Source: Erythrobacter ani (GTDB lineage: Bacteria; Pseudomonadota; Alphaproteobacteria; Sphingomonadales; Sphingomonadaceae). From it: a stretch of 64,000 nt of DNA. The notes beneath the pieces are model-generated. The model did not search any database. It was not told the DNA's origin and worked only from the letters and a program-made list of their open reading frames with translations. Of this stretch, positions 46,700 through 54,739 are shown piece after piece. The stretch covers positions 248,001-312,000 of the forward strand of contig NZ_JAGSPB010000002.1 in NCBI RefSeq assembly GCF_019204025.1, read 5' to 3'. The stretch's first letter is position 1; each line of letters begins with the position of its first letter. The translations under genes were made by a program, and so were the position numbers.

Positions 46700-47515
46700 C
46701 TACTTGGGGCCCGCAAAGCTCTTCCCGCGTCCGTCGATTTCCGGATTGGGATTGTCGTTCCACCAGGCCACGTCGGTCCATGGGCGAATATCGAGCTCGT
46801 GGGTCCAGCAATTGCGCGGTTGCTGCGCGACGTGCCAGTAGGTTTCGGCGATCTGGGCGGGATCGATGACGCCTTCTTCACCCTTGGCAGCTTTGAATGC
46901 GTCGAATTTGTCGCCCAGCAGTTTGCCCAGCGTGTCGGGGGCGTCCACCGCTCCATCGATTACGAAATGCGCAACATGGATCCCTTGCGGCCCGAACTCG
47001 GCGTTCAAGGTCTGGCATAGCATTCGCCGTCCGCCCATCGCGGCGGCGTGGCTGTGCTGGCCCGCATTGCCGCGCATCGCAGATGTGGCGGAGGTGACGA
47101 GCAAGCACCCCTTGCCCCTCTCGACCATGGCCGGAAACACCGCGTGGGCGAGCCGGTAAACACCGTAGCAGCCCAATCGCCAGCCGAGTTCGAATGTTTT
47201 GTGCGGCGTGTCGTACAGCTTCCTGTTCCCGATCTGAGCGCCGAGATTGTAGAGCGCGGCCTCGATCGGGCCGACATCGCGCTCGATGCGTTCGACAAGT
47301 TCCTCGATCGAGCCGTCCTCGGCTGCGTTCAGCAGCGTACCCGAAGCACTTCCGCCTTCCTCTTCGATACGGTCGATCAAACGGCCCAGGCTCGCTTCAT
47401 CGGACCGCCGAGCCAGAACGGCATGATACCCGCCCGCAGCAAAGCGGATGGCGGCATGCCCTCCGATCCCGGCGCCAGCGCCGATGACAAGGAATACAGG
47501 GTTTCTCTCCGGCAT
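46700..47515 (-). CDS. SDR-fold protein lacking the canonical YxxxK
   Basis: The 271-residue protein has a Rossmann N-terminus (VIGAGAGIGGHAAIRFAAGG) and NLGAQIG in place of NNAG. The catalytic Ser is in VTSATSAMRG. The position where Tyr-x3-Lys should be reads HSHAAAMGGRRML, without Tyr or Lys. It may be a non-classical SDR or a non-catalytic binding protein. Position downstream of a cystathionine gamma-synthase family gene suggests no clear pathway. Confidence 0.8.
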   Translation of the reverse strand: MPERNPVFLVIGAGAGIGGHAAIRFAAGGYHAVLARRSDEASLGRLIDRIEEEGGSASGTLLNAAEDGSIEELVERIERDVGPIEAALYNLGAQIGNRKLYDTPHKTFELGWRLGCYGVYRLAHAVFPAMVERGKGCLLVTSATSAMRGNAGQHSHAAAMGGRRMLCQTLNAEFGPQGIHVAHFVIDGAVDAPDTLGKLLGDKFDAFKAAKGEEGVIDPAQIAETYWHVAQQPRNCWTHELDIRPWTDVAWWNDNPNPEIDGRGKSFAGPK

Positions 47516-47550
47516 AACTCTCTCCCTCGGGCGGGAGAGTAGGGCAGACC

Positions 47551-48867
47551 TCAGACGTGTTCCAGAGCCTGCTCGAAATCGGCGATCAGGTCGTCTGGAT
47601 CTTCGATGCCGATGCTGATGCGCACCAGGCTATCCGAGATGCCGAGCTGTTGCCGCCGCGCATGTGGGACCGAAAGGTGAGTCATCGATGCGGGATGGCT
47701 GGCGAGTGTCTCGGTGCCGCCAAGGCTGACCGCGAGCTTGGCGATGGTCAGGTTGTCGAGGAACCGGAAGCATTCCGCCTCTCCGCCCGTGATGAAGACC
47801 GAGAACGTGCTGCCCGCGCCCAGACAATGGCGGTTGTAAATGTCCTGCTGACGTTCATCCTCGATCATACCGAGATAGCCGAGGCCGTCGACCTTTGGAT
47901 GCGATTTCAGGAAAGCGCAGACCTTCTTGGCGTTTTCACCGGCGCGCTGCATTCGCAGCTCGACCGTTTCGAGACTCCGCAGCAACATCCACGCAGTGTT
48001 CGGGTCGACGATCCCGCCCATCGTGTTCCTGAGCGCGCGTACCGGGTCCATCCACTTTTTCGCGCCTGCGATCGAGCCTGCAACCAGGTCCGAATGACCG
48101 CCGACATACTTGGTCAGCGAATAGGCTACGATGTCCGCGCCGTGATCGAGCGGGCGCTGCCACAGCGGGCCGAGGAAGGTGTTGTCGATCGCGATCGGGC
48201 AATCCCATTTGAGGTTCGCATCGCGCGCTTCCTTCACCGCCTCAATATCGACCAGCGCATTGGTCGGATTGCCGGGGCTCTCGAGGTAGATCATCGCGAC
48301 CTTGCCACCGTTCTCTCCCGCCTGTTTCTTCGCCCGCTTCAGCACATCATCCAGCTCTTCGCGGGTCGCGCCGGCCGGGAAGTCGATATAGGTCACACCG
48401 AATTTCGATAGCACTTTCGCCACGAAACCTTCGGATGCGGCATAGAGCGGGCCCGAATGGACGATTACGTCGCCCTGGCTGACATAGGCGAGCATCAGGA
48501 TGCAGATCGCGGTCATGCCGCTGGAAAAACTGAGCGAATCCTCTGCGCCGTCCCAGATGGCGAGGCGATCTTCGAGGATCTCCTGGTTCGGTGCATTGAA
48601 GCGCGAGTAGACGAGTCCCTCTGCGCCGCCTTCGCGCTGACCTGTGATCCCTTCGAAGTGGCGCTTGCCGTCGGCGGCGCTGGGGAAGGCAAAGGTCGAT
48701 GTCAGGAAGATCGGCGGTTTCAGCGAACCTTCGGACAGGACCGGATCGAAACCGTGGCCCATCATCAGGGTCGAAGGCTTCAGCTCTCGCCCGCCGATGC
48801 TGGTCTTTTCCGGCTTGGGTTTGCGGCGCGGTGTAGGGGTTTCGGTGGCGTCGATCGCATCCGTCAT
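47551..48867 (-). CDS. Cystathionine gamma-synthase family PLP enzyme
   Basis: The 438-residue enzyme belongs to the Cys/Met-metabolism PLP family, which handles cystathionine, homocysteine or methionine. The PLP Lys is in YSLTKYVGGHSDL, with SFSSGMTAI and DNTFLGPLWQRPL typical of the family. ATG 48867 follows GAGGAAGG and is preferred to ATG 48930. The exact reaction (synthase, lyase or sulfhydrylase) cannot be told from motifs. Confidence 0.92.
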   Translation of the reverse strand: MTDAIDATETPTPRRKPKPEKTSIGGRELKPSTLMMGHGFDPVLSEGSLKPPIFLTSTFAFPSAADGKRHFEGITGQREGGAEGLVYSRFNAPNQEILEDRLAIWDGAEDSLSFSSGMTAICILMLAYVSQGDVIVHSGPLYAASEGFVAKVLSKFGVTYIDFPAGATREELDDVLKRAKKQAGENGGKVAMIYLESPGNPTNALVDIEAVKEARDANLKWDCPIAIDNTFLGPLWQRPLDHGADIVAYSLTKYVGGHSDLVAGSIAGAKKWMDPVRALRNTMGGIVDPNTAWMLLRSLETVELRMQRAGENAKKVCAFLKSHPKVDGLGYLGMIEDERQQDIYNRHCLGAGSTFSVFITGGEAECFRFLDNLTIAKLAVSLGGTETLASHPASMTHLSVPHARRQQLGISDSLVRISIGIEDPDDLIADFEQALEHV

Positions 48868-49077
48868 GCGGACATCCTTCCTCAATAACGCTCCAAGGAA
48901 GGCTGGAGCCGATATCAGACCGGCGGGCACCCGCTTCTAACCTCCGCAGAAGCGCCTCTCCGCACCGGGCGTCTAACGCTCTGCTGATTATCGCGGGATA
49001 GTTGCAGTTGCAACCGGTTGAGTGCGATGTTTGCGTAAGCGGCGGGGAAAATCTAGCTTCCGATCGGGGAGAAAACC

Positions 49078-49818
49078 GTGCCGAACGATCCATTCCAGAT
49101 GCAACGCGAGCTGCGCTACGGCGCACCGGTATGCGACCAGATCCTGACCGGAAGGCATTTTAGTATCGGCTATTCATGGTATTTCCGTCAGGCCAAGTGG
49201 ACGCTGGAGATCATCAACCGCGACAGGGAACTGGTCAATGAAATGGCCATGGTCGAACGGCTCGACAATTTTCGCGCTGATACCCGCATTCCCAAACGAT
49301 TCAGGGCAGGCCTGAAAGCCTACAAGGGCAGCGGCTTCGACCGCGGACACCTCGTCGCCAGCGCCAATCAAGATTTGCAGGACATCCAGAATTCCGAGAC
49401 TTTCCTGCTATCCAACATGTCGCCGATGAAACCGCAGTTCAATCGCGGCATCTGGGCCAGGCTGGAAAACCAAATTCGCGAACTGGATGCGCGCGAAAGC
49501 ACATTGGAGACCTACGTTCTGACCTGCCCTGTGTTCTATTTCGGGGAGAAGGTCGAACGGATCGGCAAGGATCAGGAGGATTTCGGCATCAGCGTCCCGG
49601 TCCCGCACGCCTTCATGAAGAGCGTGCTGACAGAAAACAGGCGCGGCCGGTTCCGGCTGTGGACCTTCGAAATCCCGAACAAGCGTCAGACGGAGGAACT
49701 CGGCAGCTTTCTGGTCAAGACCTACGATGCCGAACAGATGGTGGGCGGACGGTTCTGGGACCGCATTTCGCGCGAAGATCTGCATACCGCGAAATCGCGC
49801 GCCGGAACGATGTGGTGA
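49078..49818 (+). CDS. DNA/RNA non-specific endonuclease
   Basis: The 246-residue protein has the NucA/Serratia-nuclease-type motif DRGHLVASANQ with catalytic His, and the downstream NMSPMKPQFNRGIW, where the metal-binding Asn lies. No signal peptide is obvious, so it may be cytosolic or exported by another path. GTG 49078 follows GGGGAGAAA. The gene is divergent from the cystathionine gamma-synthase family gene. Confidence 0.9.
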   Translation: MPNDPFQMQRELRYGAPVCDQILTGRHFSIGYSWYFRQAKWTLEIINRDRELVNEMAMVERLDNFRADTRIPKRFRAGLKAYKGSGFDRGHLVASANQDLQDIQNSETFLLSNMSPMKPQFNRGIWARLENQIRELDARESTLETYVLTCPVFYFGEKVERIGKDQEDFGISVPVPHAFMKSVLTENRRGRFRLWTFEIPNKRQTEELGSFLVKTYDAEQMVGGRFWDRISREDLHTAKSRAGTMW

Positions 49819-49827
49819 GGGCAGAGG

Positions 49828-50499
49828 TTAGGCCAGTTTTTGAACCTCGTCATGGCCCGAGACTACGAACTGCGCCCCGCCATGTAGCAGGCGAGCTCGG
49901 AGCCCGACATCAGCATGGGCTCCACCAACGAATCCGATCGCTCTCATGCCGGCCCTCTTTGCAGCTGTGATGCCGTGCAAACTGTCTTCGATCACGGCGC
50001 ATCTTCCCGGTGACACGCCAAGCGCGGCTGCCGCGAAGAGAAACAAGTCAGGCGAGGGCTTGCCGCGATCCACCTGCTCTGCCGAATATATGTGAGGCGC
50101 GAAGAGGTCGGCCAGCCCGGTCATCGTGAGCTTTTTGCTCAGGCGATCTGGCGGCGACGACGATGCGACCGCAACCGACCCGGAAAACGCATCGACAAGC
50201 TCGCTTACGCCGGTAATTGCTTTGAGCTCTCGCTCCACGCGCGGCCAGAGCCGCGATTGTAGGCGCTCCTCGAAATCGTATGGAAACTCTCTGTCTGCGC
50301 GCGAAAGGTAGTCACCGCGCAACTCACGATGAAAGTCCGGGTTCGATAACCCGACGAACCGAGTCAGATATTCCTCATCGCTGTATCTCAAACCATCCTC
50401 GGCCAGCAGCTCGCGTTCGACGGCAATATGGATGACTTCGGAATCTACCAGCACTCCATCGCAGTCAAAAATGATCGCCTCGATTCCCGAAAGTGTCAT
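49828..50499 (-). CDS. HAD-family hydrolase (beta-phosphoglucomutase-like)
   Basis: The 223-residue protein has the HAD motifs FDCDGVLVDSE (motif I), VASSSPPDRL (motif II), GKPSPDLFL (motif III Lys) and VIEDSLHGITAAKRAGM (motif IV). It resembles phosphatases and phosphomutases acting on small sugar phosphates. ATG 50499 overlaps the transporter stop as ATGA, so the two are coupled. Confidence 0.92.
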   Translation of the reverse strand: MTLSGIEAIIFDCDGVLVDSEVIHIAVERELLAEDGLRYSDEEYLTRFVGLSNPDFHRELRGDYLSRADREFPYDFEERLQSRLWPRVERELKAITGVSELVDAFSGSVAVASSSPPDRLSKKLTMTGLADLFAPHIYSAEQVDRGKPSPDLFLFAAAALGVSPGRCAVIEDSLHGITAAKRAGMRAIGFVGGAHADVGLRARLLHGGAQFVVSGHDEVQKLA

Positions 50500-51923
50500 A
50501 GCGCAGCGATCATCCAGACCATCCCGACGATCACTCCGATCCCGATGATGTCGAGCACGAGCCCGGCCTGAACCAGCCTTTCGATCCGCAGCCGCCCGGT
50601 GCTCCACGCAATCGCATTGGGACCGGTTCCCGCAGGCAGGATAAAGCCCCAGCTGGCCGCGAGCGCTGCCGGCATCGCGATCAATATCGCCTGTTCACCA
50701 AGGCCAAGTGCCGCGGCGAGACTGGCGACCACCGGTATGACGGCGCTGGCGGTCGCCACATTGCTGGCGAATTCGGTGATGAGGACGACCATCGCGACGA
50801 TTGCCAGCGCCATCAGCACAAGCGGCACCGCCTCTAAGGGAAGAAGCGCATTGCCTAGCCATTCGGCAAGTCCGCTCGCCTGCATGCCCGCGGCAAGAGC
50901 CAGTCCGCCGCCGAACATCATGATGACATCCCACGGCGCGCGGTTGGCTTCATTCCATACCAATAACGGGCGACCCGTGCCGTCCGGTAACAGGAACAGT
51001 GCGAGGCTGGCGATCACGGCGATGGTCCCGTCGGTCCAGCTGTTCTCCGGCAGGTAAGGCGCGAGCCAGAGCCTCGTCGTCCACAGCACGAACGTTATCG
51101 CGACCACAGGAACGAGCCGCTTTTCTGCCGAAGACCAGGGCGCGTGATCGTCTATCGCAGCGCGCGCCGCAGCGATGTCGAAGGGGTGCGAAGCGACTCT
51201 CTGGACCCGGCTGATGATAAACGCGGCAAGCGGTACGCCGATAATTACGATGGGTAGGCCGAACATCATCCATCGGGCAAAGCTGATCTCCAGCCCGATC
51301 ATGCTGTCGAGCAGCGCGACAGCGATCCCGTTCGTCGGTGATCCGACAATCGTGCCGAGACCGCCTATCGTCGCTGCAAAAGCGATGCCCATCGGTAGCG
51401 CACCGTTTATGCCTTCGGTTGGCGGGAGTGCCTGACCGTCGCTCTGTTGAGCCCCCCCTGCCAGCACGGCGAGTGCCATGGGCATCATGATGAGCGCGGT
51501 CGATGTGTTGGAAATCAGCATCGAAAGGATCGCGGCCGAAATCATGAATGCCAACAACAGGCGCGTCTGACCGCCGCCTGTGCCGATAGTTTTGAGGATG
51601 GCGAGGCTCAGCCGCTTGTGCAGTCCCGTGCGCTCGATCGCCAGGGCGATGAATGCGCCGCCAAGCAGCAAGAACAGGATCGGCGCGTAATAGGCGCTGG
51701 CGGCGTCCCGCGCGCTCATGATCCCGCCCAAGGGTAACCAGATGAACGGGAGAAGGGCAGTGGCCGTTAGCGGGATCGCCTCCGTCATCCACCACGCGGC
51801 CATCCAGATCACCAGACCCGCGACCAGCCATGCACCCGGCTCCATTCCCGCAGGCGGCGCCGTAAAATACGTGATCGCAAAGATCATGGGGCCAAGGAAT
51901 AGCCCGATCCGGCGCGCTGTCAT
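50496..51923 (-). CDS. DASS/SLC13-family anion:sodium symporter
   Basis: The 475-residue membrane protein has about 11 segments and the family motif SNTSTALIMMPMALAV, with repeated Ser-Asn-Thr-type hairpins (ITEFASNVATASAVIPV). Members import sulfate, phosphate or C4/C5 dicarboxylates with sodium. The true substrate is not shown. It is coupled with the HAD hydrolase. Confidence 0.9.
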   Translation of the reverse strand: MTARRIGLFLGPMIFAITYFTAPPAGMEPGAWLVAGLVIWMAAWWMTEAIPLTATALLPFIWLPLGGIMSARDAASAYYAPILFLLLGGAFIALAIERTGLHKRLSLAILKTIGTGGGQTRLLLAFMISAAILSMLISNTSTALIMMPMALAVLAGGAQQSDGQALPPTEGINGALPMGIAFAATIGGLGTIVGSPTNGIAVALLDSMIGLEISFARWMMFGLPIVIIGVPLAAFIISRVQRVASHPFDIAAARAAIDDHAPWSSAEKRLVPVVAITFVLWTTRLWLAPYLPENSWTDGTIAVIASLALFLLPDGTGRPLLVWNEANRAPWDVIMMFGGGLALAAGMQASGLAEWLGNALLPLEAVPLVLMALAIVAMVVLITEFASNVATASAVIPVVASLAAALGLGEQAILIAMPAALAASWGFILPAGTGPNAIAWSTGRLRIERLVQAGLVLDIIGIGVIVGMVWMIAAL

Positions 51924-52045
51924 GATGGCTGGCTTCCCCTTGATCCCATGCGCAAAGGGGTATCAGCCATCGGCGCGGCGCCGCAAGCGTCGGCCGGGCC
52001 TTCGTCACCAGTCGCGACGCGCGCCGCGGCACGCCGGCACCATAT

Positions 52046-52079
52046 GAAAAAGGCGGGCATCCGTAGGAGACCCGCCTTT
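52046..52079 (-). terminator. Rho-independent terminator after infC
   Basis: On the minus strand AAAGGCGGGT pairs with GCCCGCCTTT (stem about 9-10 bp) and is followed by TTTTT. It begins 22 bp after the infC stop codon. Confidence 0.88.
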
Positions 52080-52100
52080 CGGAACTGGTTCAATGAGCCA

Positions 52101-52619
52101 CTATTTCGGTGCTAGCACCATCAGCATCTGGCGTCCCTCAAGACGCGGGAATGCTTCGACCTTGGCGATTTCTTCTACGTCTTCCTGAACCCGCTTGAGC
52201 AGGTCCATGCCGAGGTGCTGGTGTGCCATTTCGCGTCCGCGAAAACGCAGGGTGACCTTCACCTTGTCGCCGTTATCGATGAACTTGTTCACGTTCCGCA
52301 TCTTCACGTCGTAATCGTGCGTGTCGATATTGGGCCGCATTTTGACTTCTTTGATGTCCTGCGTTTTCTGCGATTTACGCGCAAGATTGGCCTTTTTCTG
52401 CGCTTCGAAGCGATATTTGCCGACATCGAGGAACTTGCACACCGGCGGATCGGCATTGGGCGAGACTTCGACAAGGTTGAGCCCCTTGTCCTGCGCCTGT
52501 TCGACAGCTTCGCGGGTGAACATCACGCCAAGGTTTTCGCCTTCGTCGTCGATAACGCGGACCTTGGGGACTTGGATAAACTGATCGTAGCGAGGGCCGC
52601 TTTTAGTTGGCGGGGCCAT
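52101..52619 (-). CDS. infC: Translation initiation factor IF-3
   Basis: IF-3 binds the 30S subunit and checks start codons. The 172-residue product has the full N- and C-domains ([65 protein letters not shown]). The ATG at 52619 has no ribosome-binding site. An in-frame ATA eight codons upstream (52643) has a perfectly placed AGGAG, matching the rare start codons known for infC. The true start is therefore probably 52643. Coordinates here use the conventional ATG. Confidence 0.95.
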   Translation of the reverse strand: MAPPTKSGPRYDQFIQVPKVRVIDDEGENLGVMFTREAVEQAQDKGLNLVEVSPNADPPVCKFLDVGKYRFEAQKKANLARKSQKTQDIKEVKMRPNIDTHDYDVKMRNVNKFIDNGDKVKVTLRFRGREMAHQHLGMDLLKRVQEDVEEIAKVEAFPRLEGRQMLMVLAPK

Positions 52620-52640
52620 CGAACGCCGAGGTGGACGGGC

Positions 52641-52656
52641 TATGTGAGAATCTCCT
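52641..52656 (-). promoter_or_regulatory. Candidate ATA start and Shine-Dalgarno of infC
   Basis: AGGAG (52656-52652) precedes an in-frame ATA (52643-52641) by 8 nt. IF-3 rejects non-standard starts, so such codons make infC self-regulating in other bacteria. Confidence 0.65.
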
Positions 52657-52720
52657 GTGAAAGCCTTTGTGTGCTAGGCGCGCTATGTAAGCGGAAACGC
52701 CTCGTAATTCCACAAGAGTC

Positions 52721-53428
52721 TCAGGCCGCCTCGCGAAAAAGCGGGAACCTGACCAATTTGCCCTTTGCTGGAAGCACTGCATCGATCTGGTTTGCCGGGC
52801 CCAAGGCCTTGAGGATTTCCGGGGCGCCTGCGTCCATTCCGCCGGTATAGGCACCGAAAGCCGGCAGGATCATGCGATCGCCTTTGCCGCGTGTCCTGCT
52901 CACCACCCCGCAGGGGCGGGCAATATGGCGGTTCCTGACCTTCAACCGCATCTTGGGATGATAGTGTCCTGACAATTCGGGCCGGGTCTCGCCGCGCTTT
53001 GCCTCGTGCCGCAGGACAATGCCGTTCAGCTCCAGCTCCTCGACCAGCGTCGCTCCGAAAGCCCGGCTCATCTCTTCGTCGTGGTTGCCGGTGATCCACA
53101 CCCAGTCGAGCGCGCGTGTAAGGGATTCGAGCATTCCGCTTGCGTACGGATCCAGCCTGCTCGTTCCCGCATTGTCATGGAAATTGTCGCCAAGCGTGAT
53201 CACCCGCCGCGCGCCAGTCGCCTTTACGCTGTCGGCCACGCGTTCCAGTGTTTCGCGGCTGTCATAGGGGGGGAGCATCTGCCCCTGTTTCGCATACCAA
53301 CTGCCCTTTTCCAGATGCAGGTCCGCGACCAGCAGCGCGCGTTCGCGCGGCCAGTAGAGCGCGTTGGATTTCATCAGGACAAGCTCCTCTCCAGCGAAGG
53401 AGAGAGGGGCGAACGAAACGGGAACCAT
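52721..53428 (-). CDS. pdeM: Ligase-associated DNA damage response endonuclease PdeM-like phosphoesterase
   Basis: The 235-residue metallophosphoesterase has calcineurin-like motifs ALLVADLHLEKG, LGDNFHD, WITGNHDEEM and LSGHYHPK, matching PdeM proteins named for their association with a DNA ligase/exonuclease/helicase set. That set is not next to it here, so the name is by similarity only. ATG 53428 is divergent from hemF, leaving only 45 bp between. Confidence 0.85.
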   Translation of the reverse strand: MVPVSFAPLSFAGEELVLMKSNALYWPRERALLVADLHLEKGSWYAKQGQMLPPYDSRETLERVADSVKATGARRVITLGDNFHDNAGTSRLDPYASGMLESLTRALDWVWITGNHDEEMSRAFGATLVEELELNGIVLRHEAKRGETRPELSGHYHPKMRLKVRNRHIARPCGVVSRTRGKGDRMILPAFGAYTGGMDAGAPEILKALGPANQIDAVLPAKGKLVRFPLFREAA

Positions 53429-53473
53429 GGCTTTCACTTGCCGTGGCTTGGCAGCTTTGGCAAGAGGCCATGC

Positions 53474-54328
53474 ATGGATTGGGAACCTTACACACAAAGA
53501 GCGCGCGGCTGGTTTGAAAGCCTGCGCGATCAGATATGCGCCGCGTTCGAGGCGATCGAGCGCGAAGCGGGCTCCGATGCCGAATTCACCTACACGCCGT
53601 GGAGCCGCGAGGAAGAGGGCAATGACGATCCCGGCGGCGGCACGCAGGGCCTGATGAAGGGCAAGGTGTTCGAGAAGGTCGGTGTCAATGTATCGACCGT
53701 GCGCGGCAATTTCCCGAAGGAATTTGCCGCCAACATCAACGGTGCCGACCCCGACAATCCCGGTTTTACCGCAACTGGCATCTCGCTGGTCGCGCATATG
53801 AACAACCCGCATGTGCCCGCGGTGCACATGAACACGCGGTTCTTGACGACAGGGAAGGCGTGGTTCGGGGGCGGCGCGGATCTCAACCCGCCGATTCCAT
53901 ACGAGGAAGACACCGAAGAGTTTCACGCTCAGCTTCGCGCGGCCTGCATGGCGCACAACCCGACCTATTACGACCGGTACAAGAAATGGGCGGACGAATA
54001 TTTCTATCTGCCGCACCGCGAGGTTCACCGGGGCGTTGGCGGGATATTCTACGACCATCTCGAATGCGACGATGATCCGTCGTGGGACCGCAATTTTGCC
54101 TTTACTCAGGATGTCGGCAAAGCGTTTCTGGAGATATATCCCAAGCTCGTACGGAAGCGGATGGGAAGCGATTTCACGCCTGAGGATGAGGCGCAATTGC
54201 TTGAATATCGCGGGCGCTATGCCGAGTTCAACCTGGTCTACGATCGAGGAACGATCTTCGGTCTGAAGACCGGTGGCAATATCGATGCCATCCTGATGAG
54301 CCTGCCCCCGCGAGCGACCTGGAGCTGA
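53474..54328 (+). CDS. hemF: Oxygen-dependent coproporphyrinogen III oxidase
   Basis: HemF carries out the aerobic oxidative decarboxylation of coproporphyrinogen III in haem (and bacteriochlorophyll) synthesis. The 284-residue protein has conserved blocks SREEEGNDDPGGGTQGLMKG, HMNTRFL, WFGGGADLNPPIPYEED and HRGVGGIFYDHLE. ATG 53474 follows AAGAGG and begins MDWEPYTQRARGW, the usual start. It overlaps the next gene by one base (TGATG). Confidence 0.96.
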   Translation: MDWEPYTQRARGWFESLRDQICAAFEAIEREAGSDAEFTYTPWSREEEGNDDPGGGTQGLMKGKVFEKVGVNVSTVRGNFPKEFAANINGADPDNPGFTATGISLVAHMNNPHVPAVHMNTRFLTTGKAWFGGGADLNPPIPYEEDTEEFHAQLRAACMAHNPTYYDRYKKWADEYFYLPHREVHRGVGGIFYDHLECDDDPSWDRNFAFTQDVGKAFLEIYPKLVRKRMGSDFTPEDEAQLLEYRGRYAEFNLVYDRGTIFGLKTGGNIDAILMSLPPRATWS

Positions 54329-54666
54329 TGCGCGCGGCTGAAGCCTGCGCTGCAAGCGTTCTGTCTGTGTTGCTGACCGGCTGCGCTACCCCTGAACCAT
54401 CGCCTCCCTCAGCGCGCGCGCAAGGCGGTGAGGCTGCTGTCGAGCAATTCCTGCGCGCCAATCGTGCGTGCAAGGATGACGAACTCGGCCGATTCCTCGG
54501 AATGACAGCGACCGAGCAGACTATATCTGAAGTGAAGGCAGCCAGCGGCGCAATCTCGGTCCGGCTTTTGCCAGTCGGAAAGCCGGTTTCGGCAGAGGGC
54601 GCGACAGGGAGGATTTCGATCGAGCTTGACGAAGCCAACCGCATCTCCCGGCTGTACTGCGGTTAG
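54328..54666 (+). CDS. Lipoprotein with I78-family peptidase-inhibitor domain
   Basis: The 112-residue protein has a lipobox (LLTGC) and a small domain starting at the conserved Cys of ANRACKDDELGRFLGM and ending VSIELDEANRISRLYCG, similar to the potato-inhibitor-like I78 family. Such proteins may restrain endogenous periplasmic proteases, of which this window has several. It overlaps hemF by one base. Confidence 0.8.
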   Translation: MRAAEACAASVLSVLLTGCATPEPSPPSARAQGGEAAVEQFLRANRACKDDELGRFLGMTATEQTISEVKAASGAISVRLLPVGKPVSAEGATGRISIELDEANRISRLYCG

Positions 54667-54683
54667 CGCTTAACACCTCGTCC

Positions 54684-54720
54684 CAAAAAAGAAGGGCCGC
54701 AGATTGCTCCGCGGCCCCTC
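54684..54720 (-). terminator. Rho-independent terminator of the autotransporter gene
   Basis: Read on the minus strand, GGGCCGC pairs with GCGGCCC over a 10-nt loop and is followed by TTCTTTTTT. It lies between the convergent I78 and autotransporter genes. Confidence 0.85.
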
Positions 54721-54739
54721 ATTATCGATGGCGTTCGCT

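Noticed and set aside
48868..49077. Possible SAM-type riboswitch before the cystathionine gamma-synthase family gene
   Set aside because: Short hairpins are visible on the minus strand, but I could not match the conserved core of SAM-I, SAM-II or SAH aptamers.
53006..53473. Upstream extension of hemF in frame
   Set aside because: It runs antisense through pdeM and lacks a family-like sequence; the hemF N-terminus and ribosome-binding site fit ATG 53474.
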